Position numbers and translations under genes: made by a program. This document shows, one piece after another, positions 39,968 to 52,077 of a stretch of 64,000 bases of DNA. Location of the stretch: assembly GCA_964035545.1 (NCBI GenBank), contig OZ037766.1, forward strand, positions 11,355,722-11,419,721, written 5' to 3'. The notes under the pieces are model-generated. The model ran no database searches. It was given only the letters and a program-made list of their open reading frames with translations, and had not been told where the DNA came from. Numbering within the stretch: position 1 is the first letter of the stretch; every line of letters starts with the position of its first letter. This stretch comes from Bugula neritina. Taxonomy: Eukaryota > Bryozoa > Gymnolaemata > Cheilostomatida > Bugulidae.

Positions 39968-40022
39968 AATCTGTGGACAGCAGCTGTTTCGGGATTATAT
40001 ATATATATATATATATATATAA
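39596..40022. mobile_element. Three-copy repeat family with inverted arms around a TA microsatellite
   Basis: A core of about 36 bases containing ACAGCTGCTGT(C/T)CAC then (A/G)GATTGAGATAT occurs three times: 39596-39632 (plus, diverged), 39843-39880 (plus) and 39961-39997 (inverted). The second and third face each other across about 80 bases of TA repeats, so the segment can fold into a long hairpin. More TA repeats follow to 40022. This looks like a small non-autonomous element whose ends run into TA microsatellite, or an element that inserts in TA tracts. No coding potential: the long Tyr-Ile frames there are repeat artefacts. Confidence 0.6.
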
Positions 40023-41039
40023 TATGCATAGCTGCAGTTTGTGTATGTTGAAAATAGTATTATCAGCAGGCACCTGTTTTATATATGTATGTATGTTTTA
40101 GCATAGAGCACACTTTTTATAAAAACACAAGTTATATTAATGATGAGTGCATGTTGAGATAATTTTCATAATACTAAATTTTTTATTGGGAATATTCTTA
40201 ATAGATTTTGCCAGCATCTCCAAATAAATTTAGACTGGATGCAAGATTATATGGTCTGCATTAACTTATAAGAAGTGAAACACTTTGTGTTGTATCTTTA
40301 AATTAGAGAATAAATAAAATATTCGAAATAATTTAAAGCAGTTTTAACTGTTGCTAAATAGGAGTTATAAACAATGCCTGCATAGTTTTTGTGTAATTAG
40401 AAAAAGTCATATGATCACCTATAATAAGTAATGTTTTTTTTTTTACACATTAAATGCTGGCAGAAAGGCAATATTTGTGTAGGGTATAATGATCTGGTAT
40501 CTAAAAAACTTTACATTAATTTAATAATTAGAATTAAAAAGTAGAATTATTCATTGAGGCAAAGCCTAAAGAGTCAAATCTGTATCTTTTTTACAAACAT
40601 TGGTTCGATTTTGAAGTTATATACACACATTACATTCGTCTTCATGATTATAGTGCCTGTAACTATTATTATAGCTTATAGGCAAGAAGTCATACTGCTA
40701 GTTGCAGAGTCATGCCTGGTGACTAGTTGTAGATAAAAATAAAACAAATATAATGCAACAATCTTTCAAAGTTGGCTAGTGATTTCAAGTTTCCATGTAT
40801 GATATTTAAAAAGCAATTTTATTGCTACAGTTTTCATATATTGAATATACATAGTTTACCTATTTTTGTGTATCTTTTAGTTTAGACACAAATTTTAGCG
40901 CATAATAATTTGATATTTTGTAACTATTAATGGTAATTTATAAGTTTTACTGGTGGCATAAATCGTAGAAATTCGCATCAGTATCAAAATGGGAAATACA
41001 AAATACATTTGCTATACTTGATATCATGTGTAGTGAGAA
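40023..41039. other. AT-rich intergenic sequence
   Basis: No exon or repeat family could be recognised. Poly-T runs and ordinary AT-rich DNA only. Confidence 0.4.
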
Positions 41040-41180
41040 AACCTAAACGATTTTTTCTATCGAAGTTGTCGTTAGATGAATGATTCAAGCCTTTTAAGTA
41101 ATCGGCATTACATATTATAGAAAAACACTAGCTTGCGGCTTTATATACAAATATGTTAAAGCTAGGTTACTAGAAATGCG
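41040..41180. promoter_or_regulatory. Possible upstream promoter segment for the casein kinase gene
   Basis: A mild CpG cluster (TCGAAGTTGTCGTTAG, AATCGGC, TTGCGGC, AAATGCGCATGC) lies just before simple island 5. The casein kinase start exon is preceded by a strong acceptor (TTGCTTCTTTTACAG at 44194), so an untranslated exon must exist upstream if that acceptor is used; this segment is one candidate. Weak evidence. Confidence 0.22.
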
Positions 41181-41389
41181 CATGCTCACTTTACAATAAT
41201 GGTATTTCCTATTCTTTGTGAATTTTATGTTTGGTTGCTTTTAGTGTTATTGTTCAATTTTCAGTTAGTAGACATTGGGAGTATCGCTCTAATTATTAAA
41301 ATCAGTGTATGAGTAATCGATTTAGCTGTCATTTTATGAGTTATCGACTTTAAAATTTAGGTAATTTGAGGTCGATTAAACTTGAAGTT

Positions 41390-41960
41390 AAGCTGAAAGT
41401 TTAACTAAATACTAATAGTAATAGTAAATTACTAAAATAGTAAATAAGGCTTAGAGCAGAACTTAAACTTAAACTAAAAGTAAAACTTTTAGTTTCAGTT
41501 TTAGTTTGGGTTTCAAATTGAGATTTAGATTAACATTAAGATTGTTCTGATGACTCATAACTAATACTGTTGATGATAGACCTGCTCTCAGTGATTTACT
41601 TTGAGCAAAGTAAAAGTTGAAGTTTAACCTGAGCTAAACTAAAATTATCTAAAACTGTAAAAGTAAAACTAAAAGTAAAACTCAAGTTGTAGACTCAGAT
41701 TGAGTTATGAGTCATAACTCGTAAGTGAAACTAAAACTCAAAGTTGAAACTACTACTAGTACTAGCAACTGCAAGTAAAAGTTTAACTGGAGACTCTGCT
41801 GGAGACTCGGGCTTGGTCTTACGAGTTTAACTTGAAGTTTTAGTTAAAGTTAAACTTAATGAAAGTGAAACTGTTACTGAAAAACCAAGTCTATTAGTAT
41901 TTCTAACTAAACTTAAAAAAGTTACACTTGAACTAAAAGAAAGGCGGAAGGCAAAGCACA
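41390..41960. repeat. Cryptically simple island 5
   Basis: Dense words of the type AACTTAAACTAAAAG, AAAAGTAAAACTC, TAAACTTGAAG and TTTAGTTTCAG, with complementary forms close together (AACTAAAAGTAAAAC next to TTTTAGTTTCAGTTTTAG). Simple-word DNA of a second, purine-richer flavour appears again at 42.9-43.06 kb with TATAACTATAATTATGAC words. Confidence 0.6.
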
Positions 41961-43591
41961 AGAACCGTCACCAGACCAATAATGTTGTTAACTTTTAATT
42001 TATCTTGTATTTGTCAAAGTATCATAATGATAATGATTATCAAATAATCAGAATAATGACGCCAGTCCAGTATTGGTGTTCGTGCTCAAACTGTCATATC
42101 GGGAACTGCTATGACTTTTACGATAATGATGGTATTGTTCATTTGCTTTTATTCTAAATCTGAGTTTATTACTAATTTACTATTGCTATTATTAGCATTA
42201 ATATAATTATAAGTATGAGTCATATTTATATTATCAATGTAAATGTCAGTATTAGTGAATATCAGTCACTCACAATGTAAAAACCATAATCAATATCAGA
42301 TTAAGTATATCGATTATCATTATGAATGGGTGCAGGTCATTTCGTACCCACTTTTTCAAGTCGTTTGGAGTTTGAGGTTAACTTATTATTCATTTTATGC
42401 GCAGCAGTTTGTGCAAAAAATAACCATTTTGTATACGAAACGACCGGTGTAGGAAACAACAGAAACTTTTATGAATCATTAGGACTAAATAACACTAGTT
42501 GAAAAAATAAAATAGACATTATTATAATTTGAGTATTGGTGTGGGGCAATAGCTAGAGTCTGGGTATAAATATCAGTATGATTATCATTACCTTTATGAG
42601 AATAATTAGTATTGTGGCTTTCCAAATGAATCAATTTGGTGTGGGTGTGATAACTTTAGCCATGAAGATTAATTATAATGGTAATCATTTTGACTATATT
42701 TGTTTCAGTATTTGTAATACCAGATTTTATCATTTAAATTTATAATATAATTACAACTGTAAACATGTTAGCCATTATATTTATTTGGTAATAGTGTATT
42801 AGAAAGTTGATAAAAGTATGTTTTTTATTTTCTCACTAGTTTGTAAGCAGCATTAAATTTGCTTTAAGTGTACTGTATTATTATTTTACTTTATTTGCAC
42901 TAAGAATCATTATTCTTGATAATAACTATAACTATAATTATGACTGATGCTGGTAGTCATGTAGTTATCACACCTATAGTTATACAAATGTAGCCCTAGT
43001 CATATTCATAGAGACGCTTATACTAAATCTAATAATGATACTGACAGTTATTATTTCATAGCAGCAAAAGTGTAACTCTTACATATTGTAACTTGGTATG
43101 GATAAAATGCTTTCTTATATAAAACCTAACCACATTAGCTAATAATTCACTTGCTCCTAAATTGTTTTTATCCCTATACAAGTATAGAATAGGGAAATGA
43201 AATTACATCTATTTGGGAAAAATAGACCTGGTGTAATTTAAGTGAAAAAGCAACTTGCAAAGAATTTAAGCGGTCATAAACACTACTCTGACCGATTTTT
43301 ATGAAAAGCAAAATTGGAAATTCAAATTTTTATAGGTATAAGTCTATAAAAATAAAACTTGCCAGACTTAGATCAACCAACTTTAAAAGTTATAATATAT
43401 TTTTTTAATATATTAGGTTAGTCATTTTTAAAATAAAATATTATGATTCATTGGTTTACTGATTTATTACATATTACAGACATGAAAACATATTGTGAAA
43501 TTTAGTGTTAATACTGGCCTTAAGAAGTAAATATGAATAAATATGGAAACAAGTCAAGGACTCTCTAGGATTATTTAAAATAAAATTTCAT
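41961..43591. other. Intergenic AT-rich sequence with short simple-word patches
   Basis: Contains further short patches (AATGATAATGATTATC near 42030, TATCAGTATGATTATC near 42570, AACTATAACTATAATTATG near 42930). An AATAAA on the minus strand at about 43463 could serve the small minus-strand ORF. No other gene. Confidence 0.45.
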
Positions 43592-44014
43592 TTAAAGTAG
43601 GTACAAGGTGGCGTACAAAACCATCTTTGCCCCATGCCCCTCTACATGTAATGGTTCGATGCTTTCCAAATGGTTATCGTCTTCTATGTATTTGATGGCA
43701 AGTGCTTTAGTTAGTTTCTGAATATTTAAATCTATGTCATGATACTCAATGCCAAGTTTAGAGCAATCTTTGAAAATCTTTCTGATGGAAGAATTTTCAG
43801 CGTGAATGGTTAGGATTTTAGTATATATTAAATTTGATAATCTATATATGGCCCTAATTCTAATAACTTTATTGATAAAGCTCATTATTATTATGTGAAC
43901 TTCATTGAGTGGTAGCTGTTCCATTAACTGGTCCAGGCTTGGTTCTCTCTTTATGTAGGAAAACTTTTTTCTCGTTGTAACTTCGAAAATGTCAGTAAAG
44001 TCAACTAGCTGCAT
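43592..44014 (-). CDS. Unrecognised 140-residue intronless ORF
   Basis: An uninterrupted minus-strand frame of 140 codons from an ATG at 44014 to TAA at 43592, long for this AT-rich DNA. It runs divergently from the casein kinase gene 250 bases away. The product is a mixed-charge, Ile/Leu-rich and mostly helical protein, starting MQLVDFTDIFEVTTRKKFSY and containing a charged central part and KLTKALAIKYIEDDNHLES. No signal peptide, membrane span, cysteine motif or known domain is apparent. It may be a single-exon gene, the last exon of a larger gene, or a retained fragment. I do not recognise the family. It lies inside the probable 5' UTR intron of the kinase gene. Confidence 0.5.
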   Translation of the reverse strand: MQLVDFTDIFEVTTRKKFSYIKREPSLDQLMEQLPLNEVHIIIMSFINKVIRIRAIYRLSNLIYTKILTIHAENSSIRKIFKDCSKLGIEYHDIDLNIQKLTKALAIKYIEDDNHLESIEPLHVEGHGAKMVLYATLYLL

Positions 44015-44194
44015 TATTAGCTATACCATTTATTAATTTATATACTCACCCGATATTAATTAAAGAATGCCGACACTCTCAAGATCCAAGTTATTACATG
44101 TGACAGACAGTCTTTGTTTTCTCATCTGGCACAGTTGTCTTGGGCTTAAAATGTTGATTGGTTGAGTTTAAGTATTTTGTTGCTTCTTTTACAG

Positions 44195-44261
44195 ATCATA
44201 TAAATTTCTAAGCGCCGGGTCGTTTTTGAAATTTGAGGAACTGTCGTAGCTTATATTTTCA
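44195..44261 (+). other. Probable 5' UTR part of the casein kinase start exon
   Basis: A strong acceptor (TGTTGCTTCTTTTACAG, ending 44194) lies 67 bases before the ATG. The intervening sequence has no ATG and holds GCGCCGGGTCG, so the start exon is probably preceded by an untranslated exon further left. Confidence 0.45.
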
Positions 44262-47200
44262 ATGGAGTTGAGGGTTGGGAATAAATACAGGCTGGGCAGA
44301 AAAATTGGCAGTGGTTCTTTTGGAGACATTTATCTAGGTGAGTGGAACAGAGTAATTATAAGTCAAAAGTTTTCTGCAGTTAAAATTAATAGTATCACTA
44401 TGGTGCAAAAAATTCTTTCAGCTCACCATCAGCTGTTATATATACGCAACTGTGATGTAATAATTTAATTTATCTTAGTTCTTGGTATACTTTAAAGCAA
44501 TTATTAATTGAACATATAATTTTTACATAAGTATTTGGGTTGTTTAGGTACAGATGTATCCACAGGAGAAGAAGTTGGCGTGAAACTAGAGTGTGTTAAA
44601 CTTAAACACCCACAGCTTCACATTGAAAGCAAAATCTATCGAATTCTTCAGGGAGGAGGTACTTTTGCCATATAGCAAATTAAGCATTAAAAATATAATT
44701 CAGCTCAAAAACTCTCCATGTATGCAAACCATTGCCCCAAAAGGTGGAAAGTAATTTTGCTCTACTTGAAGTATTCCAACAAAAATGAGTATCTTCTAAA
44801 AATTATCAAATTTGATTTGTCTACAGCTTTTTTGAAAATTCCTTTAAATTAAGTTGGCAAATATAGTAGTTGTGTGAACATCTGCATGCCCAGCCCATAA
44901 TATAACAAAAAGGAATGTAATATTGTTTGTGGTTTGTAACTGGGGAGGAATAATGGATACAGCCCCTTAAGCCTCAATGGGAACTTGTGTAACATTAATA
45001 GTCAGCCAAAATTATGTAATTATTGTAGCCAGATATTGATTTATCCCATATTCTATATCAGATGCATTATGTGAATGATTCTAAATATAAAGTATAAATC
45101 ATAGATAACCCAACATCAGCCCTCACTGACTCAATGGTCAGAATCCTGATGTACTCCTTTGTAGCACCAACTCTCACCTCTTGTATTTGTCTTGTAGCTT
45201 ACTTGTAGACATGGTGTGTTAGCCAAGTATATCTTTCTTTTTAAGTCCTAGTTTTATTAAAAAAAAATTGAGGTTTGTCAATGCAACTATGTTCGCTAAA
45301 AGAATCTTGTATAGAAATATTGTAGAATAACATTAAAGGTATTTTAGTGATTTCACTTGTTCTCACATACTTTCATATAGTAAGTAATACTCTTTGACTA
45401 TAGTTTCTAGTTTATGTCCTGTCTTTTCCGCAATGTCTACAAGTCCCATATGTAATTATATGCATGTAGTATATATATATATATGAGCTGTGCCGTCAAT
45501 ATTGATTTTTGTGTTGCCAAGTTATTACAGTTTATAATCAGTACATTCACATAGACATACACACTATTTACATAACTATAGTTGGTCAAATTGCTTAACA
45601 ATATACTTTACACGCTAGCAATAATCCCTGTCACATTTCCTTCTAGTTGGAATTCCTGCAATCAAGTGGTGTGGAGCAGAGGGTGACTACAATGTCATGG
45701 TCATGGAACTACTAGGTCCAAGTCTTGAAGATCTATTCAACTACTGCAACAGAAAATTTAGCTTAAAAACAGCTTTATTGTTAGCAGATCAACTGGCAAG
45801 TGTTAACTAAGCCATCGTATTCATTCACTTTTCTTGATATTAAATAATCTTTATCAATGAGCTTTTCCATGTCCTTTTCTGTTTAGGAAAGATAAAATTT
45901 AAAAGATAGATGGTGGTGGATTGGAGAAACCATGTTAATGATTGTCGTGCATTTAATACATCTTGCAGGTTTTCTATTGTTGAAAATCTTAAGAGTTTTG
46001 GTTTTATAAGCATGATGGTAGCTGATTTTACAGATGCATAGAAAATGGGTGAAAATCATAAGTAGGTGCATTAGTAGTTGCATGTCACAGCTTGTGGAAA
46101 CTTTTGGAATAATATTATAAATTACGAAATTTTGCTTTGAAAAAGGGTTTTGTTTTTCAAAATTTCCAATTCTCCAATTACAGATAGCAAACTTTGTATT
46201 GTTATGCAACATTGAAATTGATAGTTGAGTATGGCAGAGCTTTTCAAAGCTGTGTGTTTTCTGCAGAACATCTCTATATACCTGTGTAAAGAGCAATTTG
46301 CTGTACCTACCTTAGGTCTGAGTGCACTAAACAAAAATAAACTCAGATTTTGGGCTAAATTTAATAATTTAGATTTAAAATATTTGTCTGTCTAATAAAA
46401 AATTACTTCCCATTTTAATAATTTAAATTTAAACCCGTAAGTGTTGAAATTCACAAATTACATTACTTGGTTTTTCTTTTCTAGAATTACAGTAAATTTC
46501 TAAAAATTACTGTTCAATTAACAGAAACACTCCTTCTTTTAGCTTGTCTTTGGTCTATTTATTATCTCTTGAAATCATTTGTTGGGAGTTTGACCAGTTT
46601 TTAGATACATAGACCAAAGTATTTGTAGTTGTAAATGATAAAGTTGGAGTTATTTTCACTATATATAATGGTGTACATACCTAGATATCGTTTGTAAATC
46701 AAAAATTTCTTAATACTTGACATTCAAACTTCATTGAAAAGCAGTAAACTCAGCATAAAATTACAGAAAGTTTTCATTTGTTGTGGCCTTTCATAAATAC
46801 ATGTTTAAATTATTTCATAGACTGAAAGTTACATATTATACGTTTTGTATGGGCTCATGAAACTCACTTGGCTGAATTCCAGAATTCTTTTATTAGTTGA
46901 AAATTGTTATAGTTTGATATAGCTATGTGGCTTCTCTTCGCATGGTAACTTTTGGTATTGAAAATTTTTTTGCCAATTGAATTTATCTTTATATACATGT
47001 TAACAAGTTTATATGAATAGCGAAATGCCAACTAACTGTGCTATACTGTTTATATTGTAGATCAGTCGTATCGAATATATCCACTCTAAGAACTTCATAC
47101 ACAGAGACATTAAACCAGATAATTTTCTAATGGGCCTTGGGAAGAAAGGCAATCTAGTATATATTATTGACTTTGGATTAGCTAAGAAATATAGAGATAG

Positions 47201-49355
47201 TAGGACACACCAGCATATAGCTTACAGAGAGAACAAAAACCTTACTGGGACAGCAAGATATGCCAGTGTGAACACACATCTTGGTATCGGTATGTGCAAC
47301 TTCTAGCGTTGTTGAAATGGTTTTTAATGCTTGTCCGTCCGTATGAAGGGAGATAGGAATCGTGGATGTGTGTTTACTAGCATCTCTTATGTCAAGTCAG
47401 CTCTATAAAAACCATAAATATTTAGCCCCCTGGTTGTGCTGCAGGGGTGTTCTGATTTAAGTATTTCATTGACTGCACAAGTGTTGAGAATAAAAAAGTG
47501 CAGTAGTACCAGTAATTAGGCATTATAGTATAATAGTAAATTATAGTAACTATGTAAGCACAGTAACTAGTTAAAATGATAGGTGGAGTGCAATATGTGT
47601 TAGAGTTTTTGTTGAATGAATTTTATGTATTTTTGCAGAGCAAAGCAGAAGAGATGACATGGAGTCATTAGGGTATGTCCTCATGTATTTCCTGCGGGGA
47701 AGTTTACCATGGCAAGGGTTGAAGGCCGCGACCAAACGGCAAAAATATGAAAGAATCAGTGAAAAGAAAATGGCTACTCCGATAGAGGAATTGAGCAAAG
47801 GATTTCCGTGTACGTATTCTCTATCATTTATATTCCATGTACTATTCATGTCAGCATGTTCTAGATACATGTAGCCAATAGATAAAAAGTTAGCAGTTTT
47901 CAATTTTGTAGACATATTTTTATTCCCTTACTCTGTTATTGTAGCTGAATTCACCACTTATCTTAACTTTTGCCGATCTCTGAGGTTTGATGACAAGCCT
48001 GATTATAGTTACTTACGACAGCTGTTTAGGAATTTGTTCCATCGTCATGGTTACACATATGACTACATATTTGACTGGAATATGCTGAAATTCGTAAGTT
48101 TGATACTACTCCACTACTACTGCTACTACTACTACTACCACTACTACTGCTACTGTTACTACTACTACTACTACTACCACTAGCTATTAATACTACTGCC
48201 ACTAGTACTACTACGACTGCTACTAATACTGCTACTAGTACTACTATTACTACTACTACGACTCCATTATTACTACTACTACCATTACCACTACTACTAC
48301 TGCTACTAGTAACACTACTACTACTACTACCACTAGCTACTAATACTACTGCGACTAGTACTACTACGACTGCTGATGCTACTACTACGACTGCTGATGC
48401 TACTACAACCACTACTGCTACTATTACTACTACTACGACTCCAGTATTACTACTACTACTACTACCACTACTACCACTACTACCACTGTCATTATAATTG
48501 CAGGCTGGAGGAGCCCCTCCTGCCTCAGGAATCCCAGAAGCCACAGGTTCCAGACAAGTGCACAGCTCCATGACTCGACCTCACGGAACAGCTGCTGGTG
48601 GCAGACAGCTCACTTCCACCAACCCCATGCAGAACGGTATCTTACTATGACAATTCAATCACTTTGACTTTCCTGGCTAGACTAAAACACCGATTTTTAA
48701 TCTTATTGGCTTGGAATGTTCAACCCTGCTTTTTTCATCACAAATTATATGAATAATGAGTGGAAATACGGATTAAACCGACATACTATTTGATTCATTT
48801 AGCTAAACTGAAAAACATTTTCTTAATATATTCAACTGTTATATACAAGTCATCTTAGAACTTATAAGGAATCGTGTATTGCAATTTGCAGCAAGCTTCT
48901 TTTTCGCTATGATTTTACTTGTTAAGTATTAGTTCAATTAACTGCTTTGCAGTTCTTATTCGTTCTGTTCACCGGCAGAATGGTAAGACCTGTTGAATGG
49001 TAAATCATATGTTAGAGAAGTACTTGATTACGCAGGAGTAAACAGATTAATAGTTCTGCAATTTTTAACTGATAGATGATTTAGATTACTGATTACCCAG
49101 TTGTGTAACTATTGTGTGGATTTTACACGATATGCATCAACTGTTCTATTTCAATACATAATCGAGTCATGATTATTCTACAAACTTTGAATTTGTATGA
49201 TGTGTGTTGAAGGCATGGCCCCTGATTTTGCTAGAGAAGCCACAAGGATGACGTCAGGTCAAACATCTGCCGGACTAATGAGTAACAGTCTAAGAAGACG
49301 AAGTAAAGAAGATGGAATGGTTACCAGGTCCAAGTCAAGGATGATGAGAAAGTGA
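44262..49355 (+). CDS. CSNK1D/E-like: Casein kinase 1 delta/epsilon-type serine/threonine kinase
   Basis: Complete, eight coding exons: 44262-44337, 44548-44658, 45647-45795, 47061-47289, 47639-47809, 47945-48093, 48504-48636 and 49213-49355; 386 residues. The N-terminus [20 protein letters not shown] is that of CK1 delta/epsilon. The Gly loop ([11 protein letters not shown]), Lys38, [26 protein letters not shown], the CK1-specific [16 protein letters not shown] and [16 protein letters not shown] are all present, so an active kinase is expected. Family roles include Wnt (Dishevelled), Hedgehog and circadian phosphorylation. Oddities: residues 35-38 read VGVK instead of VA(I/V)K; FLRGSLPW replaces FNLGSLPW; intron 3 starts with GC. 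The tail of about 90 residues is rich in Ser, Thr and Arg and ends RSKSRMMRK; it is shorter than the vertebrate inhibitory tail. Subtype delta versus epsilon cannot be separated. Confidence 0.95.
48104..48492. repeat. ACT-triplet repeat filling casein kinase intron 6
   Basis: Imperfect (ACT/CTA/TAC)n with CGA, CCA and AGT variants occupies nearly all of intron 48094-48503. It begins about ten bases after the donor and stops just before the short acceptor tract (TCATTATAATTGCAG). It includes internally duplicated segments (GCGACTAGTACTACTACGAC-like). The 181-codon Ser/Val frame on the minus strand is a repeat artefact. Confidence 0.92.
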
Positions 49356-51949
49356 CCTCCCACTAACGTTGTTGTCCAGTTTATAAAGCGTGAGGCATAC
49401 AGAATTTTTGCTCAACGACAGCCCTTTCAATCTCAAATATGCTTGGATTGAAGACTGTGATAGCCAAGCTAACATTTTGTTAAAATTCAATGTCCAATTG
49501 GTACCTTTTCTGTAACAACTTTGAACTAATCTGTTCATAAATATATCCTCTGCCTATTTGCAAGGAGTAACCCAGTTTTCTATTGTTGCAGGTATACTGC
49601 TTTTAACCGTTTGTTTTACTTCACATGTAATTTTGTATATTTTATTTTTGCTTAGCTTTTCATACACATGTATATAGTTCAAGTTGGCTTTAAACATAAA
49701 AATGACTGTATTTTCCTATGCTTCACCAGACGTAAGGGTTGCATACTTCTATTGTTTAGGTATTTTAACTTGTGTTTGCTATTATTCTGATGAAGAGTTC
49801 TTCAAATGCAACTCCTTACTCCTTATACACACAATATCTTTCCGTACTCTAAATATATTACATAAAATCTACTATTATTGAATTGTCCTATTTGTATCAT
49901 TATAGATGATAAAGTCTGTGAAATTTTGTGTTACTTATTTATGCGTTCACTTTATAGCTTCACCAATTAATGTCTTTATTTCTTCACTTGTATTTATTCA
50001 ATCAGTAAGATTTTTGTATAAAATATATTTACTAAATTTGTTAACCAGGTATGCTGTTGTGTGGAAGCTAGTATATCTTAGAGCAGGATAAAGTCACGAA
50101 GCAATGGGCATTTAAACACTTTTAAATCAAATTATGTGACATTTTTAACAACACCAACAAAGTTGCAAATCTCAGGCCATGACTTGAGTAGTTTATTGAT
50201 GTAAATTCTAATGGACTTGCAAGTGTCTGAGGAATCAATGTATAGTGCTGTCGGAAAGTTATTTATTTTTGAAGAAATTATTCATTATTAATGGATGAGT
50301 AGCTACTATAATACTACAATGTGTCTCAGCTGGTTTTATAGTTATTAATATTCAGTTATCTTTCCTTGCTATGCATATAGAGAGGACAACTATAATTCAA
50401 GTACATCTAGCTATCGTATACAAAGTGAAGTGTAGGTATGACCTGTATGATAACTATAAATACTATATAATATTTGTGTGTTGGTGTGCATACAGACAGA
50501 AGAACATTAAAATGAGCTCTACAGTGTACATAGAGAGGAATTTTGAGCCTCTGAAATGGAATATATTTTATCGGTGTTGTGAATGAGTGGATAAATTATG
50601 AATATGTTTATAGTGAGTGCTCAGCCCAAGATCCTAAGCTTCAGAGCACCACCAGATAGGTACCCTAACCTGGAGGTTCAACTCTGCCTACGGATTAAGA
50701 CAGGAGTTGGAGCTACCTTGCAGCTAAGCCAAGCAACATGTATCAATACATCAACCCCTTAGCTAAGTTTTTTATTTAAAAATGTGCGCTTAATGCTAAC
50801 TAAAGTATGTTGCTCGTACTACAAGAAAACAATGTATAATTTTAAGGAAATAAGCAGTTAAAGGTTGCGATAACGAATGTAATTCACGTGTGTGTGCATG
50901 TGTGCGCGTGTACCTATATAGGCTGTAATATACATATATGTGTGGAAATTATTAATTTACTTATATTACTCATTTATAGATATTACACTTGTGCATATAT
51001 ATTAATAAATTATAATTGCACAGCTACATTTGCAATATGTGAAAGGAAATTAATTATTTTGTGAAGTTTTTCAAGATAAAAAAATATTCCAAGTATATTA
51101 TCTCTTTTTACCAATAGCAGTTGGTGCTAACAATAAGTATGCCAATTTTTTACTGTACTAAGTTGGAGGCAAATTTCTCTTACTTATATATTTAAATAAA
51201 CTAAGAGGTTAACAATGACGTCATATCAATGAGTCAATTCCGTTGTTATGTAAAATCTCAGGATTATAACCACTATTGTGAAATGAATATATTATGTATA
51301 AACATATCTTAAAACCTATATATATATATGATGAATTGTTATTGCAAAGCATAGAAAATCAATGTGTTATTGCAAGCCCAAGTATATTTTTGGAAGCAGT
51401 AGGCGACTACAATTTTATTATAATATAGGCAATAAAAAACTTGAAATAGTTTTCCCCATTATTGCTTTTTTTTACAGTACCAAGTTGTAATTTATATTCC
51501 ATAAGATATAAATGCTATTAAACTTATAACTGGACTTATTTTTGAAAGGTGATGTGATTGATGAAACTTTACTTCCTGAATGAAAAGCTCATTTTTATAT
51601 GTTTAAAAGGCCATATAGCCTACATCTGGCAAATCTTTTGACATTTCCTGCTAAATAGATTTTCATTTTCCCAGATTATTTTGCATAAATATTCTGCTTC
51701 TTAGTTGTGCTCTTTGTGTGCATTTTCTAAAATGTCTTAAGTAGCTTCGAGATGTATGGTCTTTTACTGCAGCTCAGGTTGTCAAACATAAGTCCTAAAA
51801 GCTTAGAACTACTAAATGTCTACTGCCGCTGATGAAGAAATGAAGTTCACAGCAGTTTCATGAAATTGGATCAAGCCATTCCAATAAAACAAGTCTGCAT
51901 ACTTGAAGTAACTTATAAAGCTCTGCTCTTTCTCAATTAAAATTAAAAT
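49356..51949. other. 3' region of the casein kinase gene and convergent intergenic space
   Basis: AT-rich 3' UTR and intergenic DNA between two converging genes. It includes a GT/GC-type run near 50890 (GTGTGTGTGCATGTGTGCGCG) and short TA tracts near 50930 and 51320. No exon recognised. Confidence 0.5.
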
Positions 51950-51955
51950 TTTATT
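51950..51955 (-). promoter_or_regulatory. Likely polyadenylation signal of the CYB561D2 gene
   Basis: AATAAA on the minus strand (TTTATT on plus) about 125 bases past the stop codon of the minus-strand gene. It is a reasonable distance for its 3' end. Confidence 0.45.
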
Positions 51956-52077
51956 GTTCTAACAGACTGTATAGAAAGTGTAACAAAACAAAAAACATTA
52001 CAAAATAAAAACAATAAAAATGCATAGAAACACAAACATAGAGAAAGTGACTATAAAATTACTCTTGGTAGAATTTC

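Noticed and set aside
39793-40101. Tyr-Ile-rich open frames on both strands
   Set aside because: They are translations of the TA microsatellite.
48026-48571. 181-codon Ser/Val-rich minus-strand frame
   Set aside because: Translation of the ACT-triplet intron plus antisense of two casein kinase exons.
50630-50760. Second tRNA-like element (GAGGTTCAACTCTGCC)
   Set aside because: Only a B-box-like word; no acceptor or D-arm pairing could be found.
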